DNA of 64,000 nucleotides, taken from positions 230,037 through 294,036 of the forward strand of contig CANMOQ010000001.1 of assembly GCA_947499505.1 (NCBI GenBank). Direction: 5' to 3'. The DNA is from an uncultured Erythrobacter sp. (GTDB lineage Bacteria > Pseudomonadota > Alphaproteobacteria > Sphingomonadales > Sphingomonadaceae). Numbering within the stretch: the stretch's first letter is position 1; each line of letters begins with the position of its first letter. Positions 1 through 8,156 of the stretch are shown here, in pieces. The position numbers were made by a program, and so were the translations under genes. The notes below the pieces were generated by a model. It was not told the origin of the DNA and made no database searches. It saw only the letters and a list, made by a program, of their open reading frames with translations.

Positions 1-2
1 CG

Positions 3-524
3 TTTGACCGGTTGGAGAAGGACAATCCGCGCATCCTGATCGGCGGATATGGCATGGGCTTCACCTACCGCGCGGCGCTCGCGCGGATGGGGGAGAAAGG
101 CGAGGCGGTGGTTGCCGAAATCTCCGACAAGATCATCGAATGGGCGAAGGGGCCGATGGCAGAGCTGACCGGCGATGCGCTGGATGATCCGCGCCTTGAC
201 CTCAAGATTTGCGATGTCGCCGCGCTGATCGATGATGCGAATGACGGCACCTGCGAGAAGTTCGATGCGATCCTGCTCGACGTTGACAATGGTCCAGACG
301 GAATGGTGCGCGCGGACAACAACCGCATCTATTCGCGCACCGGCCTAGCCAAAGCGCGCGATGCGCTAACCCCGGACGGCGTGCTGGCCGTGTGGTCCGC
401 CGCGCCAGACCACGGCTTTAGACGCCGCCTGCAAGATGCCCGCTTAAAGGTAGAAGAACGTCGCGTGCGCTCCCGCCCCAACAACAAAGGCGCGCATCAT
501 GTGATCTGGTTTGCGAAGCGGTGA
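3..524 (+). CDS. Spermidine synthase-like methyltransferase-fold protein (5' truncated by window edge)
   Basis: The reading frame is open to the left edge, so the N-terminus is missing; the first possible internal start is TTG at 12. The visible part begins with a glycine-rich Rossmann segment (LIGGYGMGFTYRAAL), followed by an acidic strand end (VVAEIS) that would hold the ribose hydroxyls of the cofactor. Further on, DAILLDVDNGPDG resembles the catalytic-loop region of spermidine synthase-like proteins, and the C-terminal strands read GVLAVWSAAPD. These proteins use S-adenosylmethionine-type ligands; the actual substrate here is unknown. Many bacterial 'spermidine synthase' homologues are not polyamine enzymes, so the family call is firmer than the function. 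Confidence 0.7.
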   Translation, partial: FDRLEKDNPRILIGGYGMGFTYRAALARMGEKGEAVVAEISDKIIEWAKGPMAELTGDALDDPRLDLKICDVAALIDDANDGTCEKFDAILLDVDNGPDGMVRADNNRIYSRTGLAKARDALTPDGVLAVWSAAPDHGFRRRLQDARLKVEERRVRSRPNNKGAHHVIWFAKR

Positions 525-584
525 ACCAAACAAAAAGGACCGCCCGGATCGCTCCAGACGGCCCCTTTCGCGTGACGATTTGCG

Positions 585-2270
585 TTAGCCAAACAGTTCG
601 TCGAGAGCTCTCATCTCATTGCTGCATTTCTTGCGGCAAATCTCGAAATACTCTTTGACGGCTGCCTGAACCGGCTCGGCAAACAGCTTTTCCGGTTCTG
701 GCAAAGCTTCCAACTTCAGCTTGCCGATTTCCGTGCCGCCGTGCTTGATCTTCATTGCTGGCTCAATCGTGGCCTGAGCCATGTGTCCCAGCACCAGTGT
801 CTCAAGCAATTCGCCATTAAGTTCGAGATCCGGCATCTTTTCAAAGAATTGCGGCAGCAGTTCTTCTTTCAGAAGTTTGAAGTCTCTCAGCACCAAGAGG
901 ACGTATTGCGTCACCCAGCACGGGCCATAGAACAGCCGCAGGTGATCGCGCAGGGCCAGGCCCAATTCGCGCACCGGCGCCTTCAGGTAATATTCCTGAA
1001 AACCGACATATTCAAAGTGGCTGGTGACAACCGAGAGATGCATGCAGCGGGTCGTGTAGCCCGGTGGGCATAGCCATACAGCGAGGTTCTGGAAGTAACG
1101 TTTGACCTTCTTCCAATCGTTGTTGTCTGCGATCGCGATGTTGTCGATGTTCACATCCATCCAGTGGTGCCAGGTGCTGTCAGTCGCAACGCGCCCGACG
1201 CCGGCCTTGTGCCCATCATAGACCGCAATCATCGGGTTGCGGCTGCGCGCGGGCTGCGGGCCTTTCTGGAAGTTGTAAGGCGGATCACCGAGGTTGCTGC
1301 CAAAAGCGATCACCTTTGGAGCAGGCTTTTGCCCGCCATTAATCGCATCGGGATATTCAGGATCGCTGTTGAACTTTTTCGTGGCGTTCAGGTCCGGATC
1401 CTCCACGCACAGGCCCTCATGCGCATGGTCGGGCATCACGTCGATTGGCCCCAGCGTTGGATGGCACAGCACCGGATGAGGGCGACGTTTCCATTTGAAC
1501 AATGTCAGCTGTACCGAGTTTTCGGGTACCCATTGCACAGGCTGGATCGTGAGATCGCCTTGCTCCGGCGTATTGCGCAGCGCGGCAGGGCCGCCGGGTG
1601 CGCCCGGTTCAAACGCCGCGGATGGCGGACGCAAAGTGTCGATCCTGTTGTGCGCGAGCGGATCATTGGCTTTGCCCTGCGGAGGAACACCGTCGGCATT
1701 GGTCCAGCGCCGCATTGTGCCAAGGCGCGGGATTTTGTGACACATGGAGGCGCCGATATAGTGGTGATCGCCGGTGCCAAACAGGCCGCCCTTCTTCTCG
1801 CTCATCCATTCGTCGAGCTTCTCAAGCTCTGGATCGGTTGTCGGGAAGTTGCCCGGTGCATCCACCGCTGCATCGCTCAACGAGCCGCTGTTGTCTGGCT
1901 CAAAACCAAAGCACCAAATCTGCTCGTATTTGTCGATCACATGATCGCCGCCATCGGTCATATTGAAGCGGAAATTGGTGTATGTCGGCTGGGTCAGCGA
2001 AGGCGAGGGATTGATCGCTGGCGATCCCAAGCCGCGCTGTGCAATGTCGACACGAAACCGCATGCAACCGATTTTGGTGTCACGCAGCAATTCGATCACG
2101 CGCGAAATTCCAAATCCGTTGCCGACTGGTTGAACCGCAATGCTGGGGTCAACGACAATCAGAATGTCGACAAAGGTGAGCTTCGGCCAGCGCACCACAA
2201 GATCGCGGATGGCAGGGTCAAAGTAAGGATGCGCAATCAGTTCGGGATCAATTTTTCTTAGTTCAGGCAT
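585..2270 (-). CDS. Large uncharacterised protein with a GTGDH...CxxIPRxxTMRRW signature
   Basis: A 561-residue soluble protein with no signal peptide or membrane segment. I do not recognise a characterised function. The N-terminal third looks like an alpha/beta fold (TFVDILIVVDPSI, then FGISRVIELLRD). The centre carries a compact polar signature, GLFGTGDHHYIGASMCHKIPR followed by MRRW, that I associate with an uncharacterised family of GATase/ThuA-like folds. Histidine-rich stretches (DSTWHHWMDVNI, MPDHAHEG) could bind metal. The start is ATG at 2270 rather than GTG at 2279, because the GTG lies inside the Shine-Dalgarno sequence GGAG that sits 8 bases before the ATG. It is convergent with the upstream methyltransferase-like gene and isolated from its right-hand neighbour by an AT-rich gap, so context says little. 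Confidence 0.7.
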   Translation of the reverse strand: MPELRKIDPELIAHPYFDPAIRDLVVRWPKLTFVDILIVVDPSIAVQPVGNGFGISRVIELLRDTKIGCMRFRVDIAQRGLGSPAINPSPSLTQPTYTNFRFNMTDGGDHVIDKYEQIWCFGFEPDNSGSLSDAAVDAPGNFPTTDPELEKLDEWMSEKKGGLFGTGDHHYIGASMCHKIPRLGTMRRWTNADGVPPQGKANDPLAHNRIDTLRPPSAAFEPGAPGGPAALRNTPEQGDLTIQPVQWVPENSVQLTLFKWKRRPHPVLCHPTLGPIDVMPDHAHEGLCVEDPDLNATKKFNSDPEYPDAINGGQKPAPKVIAFGSNLGDPPYNFQKGPQPARSRNPMIAVYDGHKAGVGRVATDSTWHHWMDVNIDNIAIADNNDWKKVKRYFQNLAVWLCPPGYTTRCMHLSVVTSHFEYVGFQEYYLKAPVRELGLALRDHLRLFYGPCWVTQYVLLVLRDFKLLKEELLPQFFEKMPDLELNGELLETLVLGHMAQATIEPAMKIKHGGTEIGKLKLEALPEPEKLFAEPVQAAVKEYFEICRKKCSNEMRALDELFG

Positions 2271-2279
2271 TATTCGCAC

Positions 2280-2473
2280 TCCATTTAAAGTGCGCGCAGG
2301 ATTACGCGCACGGGAAAGCGAACCCGCGTTTATTATTTCAAATTGTTATTGGACTCGTTTCTTACCTTTCGAATCGTGTTCACAATACAATCAAATTTTC
2401 CATTTAATTGTAGAAGTGCGACAATATCTATAGTTAGGCTTTTCAGCTAACTTACAGAGCTTTGGGCCTCGCC
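2280..2473. other. AT-rich intergenic gap with two dyads
   Basis: This stretch is much richer in A and T than the genes around it. A 7-bp inverted repeat (GTGCGCG at 2290-2296, CGCGCAC at 2305-2311) lies just upstream of the uncharacterised 561-residue gene. A second dyad (AGTTAG at 2432-2437, CTAACT at 2447-2452) lies just after the DUF481 gene in its direction of transcription and may be a weak terminator without a U-run. Confidence 0.4.
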
Positions 2474-3415
2474 TCAAAAGTCGTAAATCAGCGTCACCCT
2501 GCTTAGCGTGTCGGTTTGCACCGCGCCTAGTGGCGGGTTGGTGTCGTGCTCCACCGCATAGGAAATGCGTGCGGACAGATTGTCGCTGAGCGATGCCTGC
2601 AGGCCGGTGGTGCTGGTGTAGGTGCTGTTGCCGGATTGGATGAAGGCGCTCGCATCCTGAGTGAGTTTCAGGGATTCTGCGATCTCCCAATCAAAATCGA
2701 GTGCGGCGAGCCCGGCGATATTGCGTGAGACATCGCCCGTCGTGCTGCGCGTGACGCGGTAGGCGGGGCCTGCCTGCACGGTCAGCGTCGGGTTCTCGGT
2801 CAGCACGCGGTAGCCCAGGCCGCCTGAGGCGGAGACGCGCGCGGAAAAGCCCTGGAACCGGTCGCGCTCCCATTGGCCAAGGCCGTAAGCGAACAGACGG
2901 TCGCTGATGTCGACATCCGCCTGATAGGCGGCGAGGAATTGCTCACGTGTGGTCACGCCATTGCTGCGCTGGAAATCGGCGAGGAATTTGAAATTCTGCT
3001 GCCAGCCCAATTCTTGGCGGCCCAGCTGAATGCCAGCGGTGACCCCAGTGTTGGAGGAGTTGCCAGTGGAGCGGAACGCGCCAAATTCGCCTTTGCCAGA
3101 CCAGTTTTGCAAGATGCCGGCATTGCGGATCGCTTCTTCTTCGGCCTCTGCCTCGGCCGCCTGCGCAGCGGCGGTTTTGATCGCTACACGCTCTCTAAAG
3201 CGTGACATGATGGCGTTGAGTTCATCGGCATTGCCCGGAAAGGTCTCATCCGCGAGGTCGATCAAAACCTGCATCGCCTCGACATCGTCGCTTTCCTCAG
3301 CCTTTTCGATCATTGCGCGCACGGATGCGGGAATTTCTGCATGGGCGGCGCTTGGCAAGGCCAGTGCTGTGCCAGCGAGGAGGAGGGCGGCGGTGAGTTT
3401 GGATAAGGGCATCAT
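2474..3415 (-). CDS. DUF481-type outer-membrane beta-barrel protein
   Basis: Predicted exported protein of 313 residues. A clean signal peptide (LTAALLLAGTALALPSAAHA) is followed by a helical acidic segment of about 80 residues, rich in Glu and Ala. Alternating beta strands then run to a C-terminal aromatic residue (LSRVTLIYDF), typical of outer-membrane barrels recognised by the BAM complex. Strand patterns such as NWSGKGEFGAFRSTGNSSNTG match the DUF481 (YdiY-like) family, often annotated as salt-induced outer-membrane protein; the transported substrate, if any, is unknown. The start is ATG at 3415, the first of two adjacent ATGs, because GGAG lies 5 bases upstream; an earlier in-frame ATG at 3433 has no such site. 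The helical N-terminal insert is longer than in the simplest family members. Confidence 0.85.
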   Translation of the reverse strand: MMPLSKLTAALLLAGTALALPSAAHAEIPASVRAMIEKAEESDDVEAMQVLIDLADETFPGNADELNAIMSRFRERVAIKTAAAQAAEAEAEEEAIRNAGILQNWSGKGEFGAFRSTGNSSNTGVTAGIQLGRQELGWQQNFKFLADFQRSNGVTTREQFLAAYQADVDISDRLFAYGLGQWERDRFQGFSARVSASGGLGYRVLTENPTLTVQAGPAYRVTRSTTGDVSRNIAGLAALDFDWEIAESLKLTQDASAFIQSGNSTYTSTTGLQASLSDNLSARISYAVEHDTNPPLGAVQTDTLSRVTLIYDF

Positions 3416-3541
3416 TTGGGCTCCGGATGGCATTGCGTGCTTTTTCGCCCGCTACTTACCAAGGTAGCGGTGGTTGGAGGCGTAAACACTCGTAAAATCA
3501 TGAAGTTGCGGCGAGATGTCGCTATTCGCCGGTGGCTGACA

Positions 3542-4069
3542 TCATGACGGCATTTTGATCCGAACAGCGCCGGTGAAATCGCGCTTGCCGACCTCAACGC
3601 CAAGCATCCGCAAGATGTCATAGGCGGTGGCGGCGTGGAAATAGAAATTGGGTTGAGCAAAGCTGAGCAGGAAGTTCTCTGCGGTGAAATCCATTGCCAT
3701 GTCTTTGAATTCAAACCGCATGTCCCGACCGATCCAGCTTTCCATCTGCTCCTCGGTGAGGGCCCCCAGAGCGGCCTCTGCTCCGTCGAGCTTTGCGTGC
3801 AGATCGGCAAAGGTTCCTGGAGGCGGGTTCAGGTCCGGGCTGTATACTCCGACTTGAACGGCGGCGAGCGCGCCTGCGGTGTGCTCGGCAATGCATTTCA
3901 CCTGATAGGTGAAGGGCAGCATATCCTCTATGATCCGTGCGCTCAGAACTTCGCTGTGGTCTTTGCCCTGCGCATCGCACCATGCCTCGCCCTTTTTGAG
4001 CAGATGGCGGCCAGTGCCGATCATTTGGAGGCCGCTGGGTACGAAGGCGGCGTGAAGCGAAATGGGCAT
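3542..4069 (-). CDS. DUF1993 family protein
   Basis: Soluble protein of 175 residues, matching the DUF1993 family in length and pattern: MPISLHAAFVPSGLQMIGTG at the N-terminus, a helical centre (DMLPFTYQVKCIAEHTAGALA), and the C-terminal NFYFHAATAYDILRMLGVEVGKRDF motif. That motif resembles the DinB-like four-helix bundle, with a histidine in FHAATAYD. No biochemical role is established for the family. The reading frame is open for another 56 codons upstream, but those codons are low-complexity. The ATG at 4069 has GGAG six bases before it, so it is the likely start. It is a single gene, with a 470-base gap upstream. Confidence 0.85.
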   Translation of the reverse strand: MPISLHAAFVPSGLQMIGTGRHLLKKGEAWCDAQGKDHSEVLSARIIEDMLPFTYQVKCIAEHTAGALAAVQVGVYSPDLNPPPGTFADLHAKLDGAEAALGALTEEQMESWIGRDMRFEFKDMAMDFTAENFLLSFAQPNFYFHAATAYDILRMLGVEVGKRDFTGAVRIKMPS

Positions 4070-4542
4070 GGGGTTCTCCGTGTGTGGGTCTGAGCAGATG
4101 TATGTCGAGGGCCGTGTTGCCGGGCGGGCGGTGAGAACACAAGGCGCGAGGGGCGGCCTATGGACAGGCGCGTCGGGGGAGGGACGATGCTGGGTTGAGT
4201 GGAGGTGTGGCGGGCAGGAGGGTAGGGCGCAAAACACTTTCCTACTGCTGGTTCGGGGGCGCAGGGTTGCGGGATGGCCCTTTGGCGAATCCTAATGCGA
4301 GCTTTGCAGCTATGTTGGTTCTTGCGCGCGCAAGTGTGGGAGCGGGCAGGTTGGTGCGCGCGGGTAGGCTTTTGTGGGACGGTTTCCACGCATGCTCGAT
4401 TGATCGCTTTTTCCGATCAAACAAGGCGCTTTCAATCGATTGGATTTTTGGTCCTGTACTGTGTTCCAGCCGTTCCAAACGTGCCTGACGCACGACAAAG
4501 CGAGTACGGCGTGTCAGATGGGCTTGTGCCGGCGGCAGATGC
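4070..4542. other. Gene-free stretch with a TTGATCG/CGATCAA hairpin
   Basis: No convincing gene is seen in these 473 bases; the short frames on both strands are biased and look random. It should hold the promoter of the DUF1993 gene. A perfect 7-bp inverted repeat (TTGATCG at 4400-4406, CGATCAA at 4414-4420) has a CTTTTTC loop. CGATTGA at 4397-4403 can pair alternatively with TCAATCG at 4432-4438, giving two mutually exclusive folds. A small RNA here cannot be ruled out. Confidence 0.4.
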
Positions 4543-4812
4543 TCAGGGCTTGCGCTTTGAGACCCCAACATCGGACAGGATGCTCAGCATACCCTCACGC
4601 GATCGGAAGCACGCTGCGGCCAAAAACGCGAGCACCGCGGCACCAACCAATGCTGGCCAATATCCTGAAAGTGAGAAGTCGTCAGAGCTTAGCGCGGTGA
4701 GCAACAGCGCAGCCGACCCAATGCCCAGCACAGTGCCCCAAAACCGGCTCCATAGGCTGCCAATCCGCTGGTCCAGCCGGTCAAAGCCGTTTGGCTTGTC
4801 ATGGTCGCTCAA
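4543..4812 (-). CDS. Small membrane protein, two predicted TM segments
   Basis: An 89-residue protein with a hydrophilic N-terminus (SDHDKPNGFDRLDQRIGSLW), two hydrophobic segments (FWGTVLGIGSAALLLTAL and YWPALVGAAVLAFLAAACF) and a short basic C-terminus. No family recognised. The preferred start is TTG at 4812 because GGGAGA lies 6 bases upstream; an alternative ATG at 4836 has no ribosome-binding site. The gene follows gcrA on the same strand after 115 bases. Its proposed ribosome-binding site lies inside a 10-bp hairpin (see 4819-4851), so its translation may be structure-controlled. It could still be a non-coding frame, but the clear two-helix pattern and RBS support it. Confidence 0.6.
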   Translation of the reverse strand: MSDHDKPNGFDRLDQRIGSLWSRFWGTVLGIGSAALLLTALSSDDFSLSGYWPALVGAAVLAFLAAACFRSREGMLSILSDVGVSKRKP

Positions 4813-4818
4813 AGCACA

Positions 4819-4851
4819 TCTCCCGCTACAAGCCATGCCTATAGCGGGAGA
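4819..4851 (-). promoter_or_regulatory. Perfect 10-bp hairpin covering the RBS of the small membrane gene
   Basis: TCTCCCGCTA at 4819-4828 is a perfect reverse complement of TAGCGGGAGA at 4842-4851, with a 13-base loop. Read on the minus strand, the 3' arm contains GGGAGA, the best Shine-Dalgarno match for the TTG start at 4812. There is no U-run after it, so it is not a standard intrinsic terminator for gcrA. It may be an RBS-sequestering hairpin or an mRNA-stabilising structure. Confidence 0.55.
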
Positions 4852-4927
4852 GAGTTACCAAGCATTGACCAAGCCGGGCGCGCTGTTTTGGGCGCCAGGC
4901 TCGCTCGTGATGTCAGTGGCGCGTGCC

Positions 4928-5629
4928 TTAGCGGACCCGTGGGCCGCCAAATGGCAAAGGCGGTGGGGGCCGGCGGGCACCGCGCGGCAATTGTGCCTGA
5001 TAGGCCCGGCCGCAATGTTCGACGCAATACGGAAAGCCTGGGTTCACGGCCTCTCCGCAGAAGTGGAAGTCCGCTTCGCCAGGGTGACCCATCGGCCAGC
5101 GGCACACCTTCTCAGACAGGTCGAGCAGGCTCGTCTTGTCCGCGATCTCTGGGCTTGGCTTGGCAGGCACCAGACGGCGCGGCGGGGCAGGCGGGATCGG
5201 CGGTTGCTGATCGCCGGGGCCTTGCCTCAGGAAGCCGCCAGGGCCGACCGAGACGATCTTGGGCAGATCAGGACGGGGATCGGGCAGAGGCTGGGACGGG
5301 ATGCCGCTCGCCGCAGGGCCGCTTGGCGCAGACGCAGGCGCTCCGCCAGCGCTAGGCTTGGCCGCAGGCTTCGCCGCTGCAGCCGGAGCCTTAGCCGCGG
5401 TCTTTGCTGGCGCTCTCTTAGCGGTTGGTTTGGCCGCAGCCTTCTTGGCCGCCTTCTTCTTCTCATTGGCCTTCACAGGGGAGGGGCGGGACTTCAGGCC
5501 CAGCCGGTGCGCCTTGCCGATCACTGCATTGCGGCTGACACCGCCCAGTTCCTCCGCAATCTGGCTGGCGGTCGAGCCGCCTTCCCACATCTTCTTGAGC
5601 GTACCAATTCGCTCATCGGTCCAAGCCAT
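4928..5629 (-). CDS. gcrA: GcrA-type cell cycle regulator
   Basis: GcrA is an alphaproteobacterial sigma70 co-activator that binds CcrM-methylated GANTC promoters and helps drive the cell cycle. The N-terminus shows the typical helix-turn-helix start MAWTDERIGTLKKMW, then ASQIAEELGGVSRNAVIGKAHRLGL. The centre is a long Ala/Lys/Pro linker (about residues 50-150). The C-terminus has the conserved CRWPMGHPGEADFHFCG and YCVEHCGRAYQ segment that binds region 2 of sigma70. At 233 residues it is longer than Caulobacter GcrA (about 170) because of the linker. It is divergent from an ABC-2 permease gene with about 150 bases between the starts. A hairpin and a small membrane-protein gene lie downstream. 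Confidence 0.95.
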   Translation of the reverse strand: MAWTDERIGTLKKMWEGGSTASQIAEELGGVSRNAVIGKAHRLGLKSRPSPVKANEKKKAAKKAAAKPTAKRAPAKTAAKAPAAAAKPAAKPSAGGAPASAPSGPAASGIPSQPLPDPRPDLPKIVSVGPGGFLRQGPGDQQPPIPPAPPRRLVPAKPSPEIADKTSLLDLSEKVCRWPMGHPGEADFHFCGEAVNPGFPYCVEHCGRAYQAQLPRGARRPPPPLPFGGPRVR

Positions 5630-5778
5630 TGAAACTCCATTCTGTCTCTATCGCGTCAAATGCGCGCGCGCCCTGCGCAGGTTTGCGCAGATCGCCATCA
5701 ATCTCATCCCCAGTCATGTCAGTCCGGCGAGCCTGCCGCACTTGCATGCCATTCCCCTTCGCCCTAACCGCAGCTCCT

Positions 5779-6681
5779 ATGGCCGATCAAGCACAATCCA
5801 GCGCAAACGAAGACGCTGCCATCAATGAAGTGTCGCCTAGCAGTGCAGGCACGCCGAGCACCGTTCAGTTTCCGCCGCGTGGAACCCCGCTCATCACCGG
5901 GATCAACCGCATTGGGTTATGGAGCCTCTATATTAAGGAGGTTCGCCGGTTTCTCAAGGTGCAGACGCAGACTGTCTGGGCCCCGGCGGTCACAACTTTG
6001 CTGTTTCTGGTGATATTCACGGTCGCATTGGGGCGCGGGGGGCGCGAAGTGCTGGGCGTGTCATTCCCCAGCTTCGTCGCGCCGGGCCTGATTGTGATGG
6101 GCATGATGCAAAATGCCTTTGCCAATTCGTCCTTCTCGTTGCTGTCGGGTAAGATCCAGGGGACGATCATTGATCTCTTGATGCCGCCGCTGTCTCCGGG
6201 AGAGCTGATGAGCGGGATCGTGATGGCCGCGGTAACGCGCGGGATTGCAGTTGGCGGCGCTGTGTCGCTCGCTATGCTGCTGTGGCCAGGTGTGTCTTTG
6301 GCGCCTCAGCATTGGTGGGCGGTGGTCTGGTTCGCCTTAATGGGCACGGTGATGCTGGCGCTGCTTGGTCTTGCGACCTCGATCTGGGCGGAGAAGTTCG
6401 ATCATAACGCCGCGATCAGCAACTTCGTGATCGCCCCATTGTCGCTGCTTTCCGGCACGTTCTACGTGATCGACAACCTGTCGGAGACGTTCCAAGCGGT
6501 CAGCCGGTTCAACCCGTTCTTCTACGTGATTTCAGGCTTCCGCTATGGCTTCTTGGGACGCAGCGATATCGGCTCTGACAGCGCGGTTTTGGGCGCAGCT
6601 GTAGGACTGCTGGTGCTCAATCTGGTGATGGCAGGGGCGGTCTACGCCGTGCTGAAGTCAGGGTGGAAGCTGAAGAGCTAG
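5779..6681 (+). CDS. ABC-2 type transporter permease
   Basis: A 300-residue integral membrane protein with six hydrophobic segments after a roughly 50-residue cytoplasmic N-terminus. ABC-2 hallmarks are SFVAPGLIVMGMMQNAFANSSFS, KIQGTIIDLLMPPLSPGEL, the coupling-helix region, and NFVIAPLSLLSGTFYVIDNLSE...RFNPFFYVISGFRYGFLG. Such permeases export drugs, polysaccharides or lipids with an ATPase partner, but no ATPase gene lies nearby, so the partner must be elsewhere. The ATG at 5779 is preferred; the upstream extension to 5629 reads like non-coding sequence. The Shine-Dalgarno match is weak. The stop codon overlaps that of the convergent downstream gene. Confidence 0.85.
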   Translation: MADQAQSSANEDAAINEVSPSSAGTPSTVQFPPRGTPLITGINRIGLWSLYIKEVRRFLKVQTQTVWAPAVTTLLFLVIFTVALGRGGREVLGVSFPSFVAPGLIVMGMMQNAFANSSFSLLSGKIQGTIIDLLMPPLSPGELMSGIVMAAVTRGIAVGGAVSLAMLLWPGVSLAPQHWWAVVWFALMGTVMLALLGLATSIWAEKFDHNAAISNFVIAPLSLLSGTFYVIDNLSETFQAVSRFNPFFYVISGFRYGFLGRSDIGSDSAVLGAAVGLLVLNLVMAGAVYAVLKSGWKLKS

Positions 6682-7307
6682 GAGAGCGAGTTTACGACGG
6701 TCGGGCCGCGCGGCTCAGAGGCCGCGGCTGCGCCCAGCTCGGCCGCGGCGTCATGCGCGCCAAGGACGTCGTGAACATCCCCCAGATCAAAGTAGTCGAC
6801 GGTCTTGTCGCCATCACTGTCGGTTGAGACGCCAACGGCAATTCGGAGCGATCCTGTACGGTCTCGGCGCTCGCTGCGTTCAATCAGACCAACCCTACGG
6901 GCGGGCAGCGATTTGACCGAGATCTTACGGCCTACTTGCACCCGCAGCACTCGCTGATCGGTCACCGCATAAATGACTTTACCGCTTTGAATGAGAGGTA
7001 GGAACGGCCCGCCAAGCATCGCAAGGCCAACAATGATGAACGGCACTCCGAAGAGCGGGAAAGCCCAAGTAAGCCGTCCGGTTTCACTCGATAATTCCGA
7101 GGCGCCTATGCTAGCCATAAAAGTCCAGAATATCGCAAACGCCGTCCAAGGGATTGCAAAGAGATAGATGCCAAATCCCTTGGAAGGTAATCGGCCCAGT
7201 TGCCGTCCGCGCCACACTACGCGTTCGCCTTTGCGGAGCTCACGTGTGAGCGCCAGCTCAATCGGATCACCCGGTGACCCAGGAAAATGGTCGATCGTAT
7301 CCCTCAT
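6678..7307 (-). CDS. Membrane protein with a PH-like (bPH-type) domain
   Basis: A 209-residue protein. Residues about 45-65 and 85-110 form two hydrophobic segments, apparently a hairpin in the membrane. They are followed by a beta-rich stretch (SGKVIYAVTDQRVLRVQVG, then VKSLPARRVGLIERSERRDRTGSLRIAVG) that resembles bacterial PH-like domains of the bPH_2 kind. The N-terminal ELRKGERVVWRGR motif is typical of this group. The function is unknown; such proteins sit in the inner membrane with the PH-like domain in the cytoplasm. ATG at 7307 is preferred over the preceding TTG. Its stop overlaps that of the convergent permease gene by 4 bases. Confidence 0.65.
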   Translation of the reverse strand: MRDTIDHFPGSPGDPIELALTRELRKGERVVWRGRQLGRLPSKGFGIYLFAIPWTAFAIFWTFMASIGASELSSETGRLTWAFPLFGVPFIIVGLAMLGGPFLPLIQSGKVIYAVTDQRVLRVQVGRKISVKSLPARRVGLIERSERRDRTGSLRIAVGVSTDSDGDKTVDYFDLGDVHDVLGAHDAAAELGAAAASEPRGPTVVNSLS

Positions 7308-7387
7308 CAAGATGGGAATAACACGAGCAGGGTTAGCAATGAGTTAGGGGCAGCAGGGCGCCATTTGCCGCCGAGAAAGGCGCGCCC

Positions 7388-7768
7388 TTAGTGCGTTAAG
7401 GAGCGCCGCATCTGATACCGGCCGTCCTTGAAGCCATCAAACAATTGCGGGACAGTCGGGTGATCAACCGGGCCGCCGGTCGCGTCATCCAGCAGGTTTT
7501 GTTGGCTGACGTAAGCAACATAGCTCGCATCGTCGTTTTCGGCGAGCAAGTGATAGAATGGTTGATCGCGGCGAGGGCGGATGTCCTCCGGGATCGACTC
7601 GTACCATTCCTCGCTATTGGCAAAGACAGGGTCGATGTCGAATACGACGCCGCGAAAATCGAACAGGCGGTGGCAGACGACATCACCAATACCGAAACGA
7701 GCCTTTAACTGCCGCGGTGCAGTCAATTTGCGGCCTGCTTGGCTGGAGAAGAATTCGGCGCTTTCCAT
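7388..7768 (-). CDS. hspQ: HspQ / YccV-like hemimethylated-DNA-binding fold protein
   Basis: A 126-residue protein that matches the HspQ (YccV) family: KARFGIGDVVCHRLFDFRGVVFDIDPVFANSEEWYESIP, then QPFYHLLAENDDASYVAYVSQQNLLDD. In E. coli the homologue is a heat-shock protein that binds hemimethylated DNA in vitro and acts as a specificity factor for Lon protease. The ATG at 7768 gives the expected family length; the frame stays open upstream to 7993, but that stretch does not look like the family. No strong Shine-Dalgarno site is visible. It is divergent from the tRNA-Ser gene. Confidence 0.85.
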   Translation of the reverse strand: MESAEFFSSQAGRKLTAPRQLKARFGIGDVVCHRLFDFRGVVFDIDPVFANSEEWYESIPEDIRPRRDQPFYHLLAENDDASYVAYVSQQNLLDDATGGPVDHPTVPQLFDGFKDGRYQMRRSLTH

Positions 7769-8000
7769 ACCAGCGAATATGGACCTTCGCAGGTGCAAAA
7801 CAAGCGTACAGGGCGAGCACTCCCCAGATTTGGTGTGTTTCGATGCGAATTGCCGCCATGTGTGGCCCAAATGCAAAAGCGCAGGAGCATTCTTTTCTTG
7901 GCAAGCCATGGGGGCTGCGCTAACGGCGCTCCCGACCGGAATGCGGCGCGAGGGTGCCCATTCACAGCAGCGCTTTTCAAGAAAAGCGCGCACCCAATAC

Positions 8001-8090
<90 letters not shown>

Positions 8091-8156
8091 TTGGTATTGA
8101 CTAGGGCTTTATTTTGGCGCCTCCGAGTGTCGAGACCAGTATCTCTGACTTCGAAC

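Noticed and set aside
1164..2261. A 365-residue plus-strand frame
   Set aside because: Antisense to the 561-residue protein; composition (Arg/Cys/His scatter) is that of a shadow frame.
3449..3470. A 7-bp hairpin (CCGCTAC / GTAGCGG) between the DUF481 and DUF1993 genes, considered as a terminator
   Set aside because: No U-run on the minus strand, where both genes lie (A-rich instead), and the loop is unremarkable; not listed as a feature.
4274..5632. A 452-residue open frame on the plus strand
   Set aside because: It runs antisense through gcrA, is full of Arg/Ala from high GC, and has no recognisable domain; gcrA is certain.
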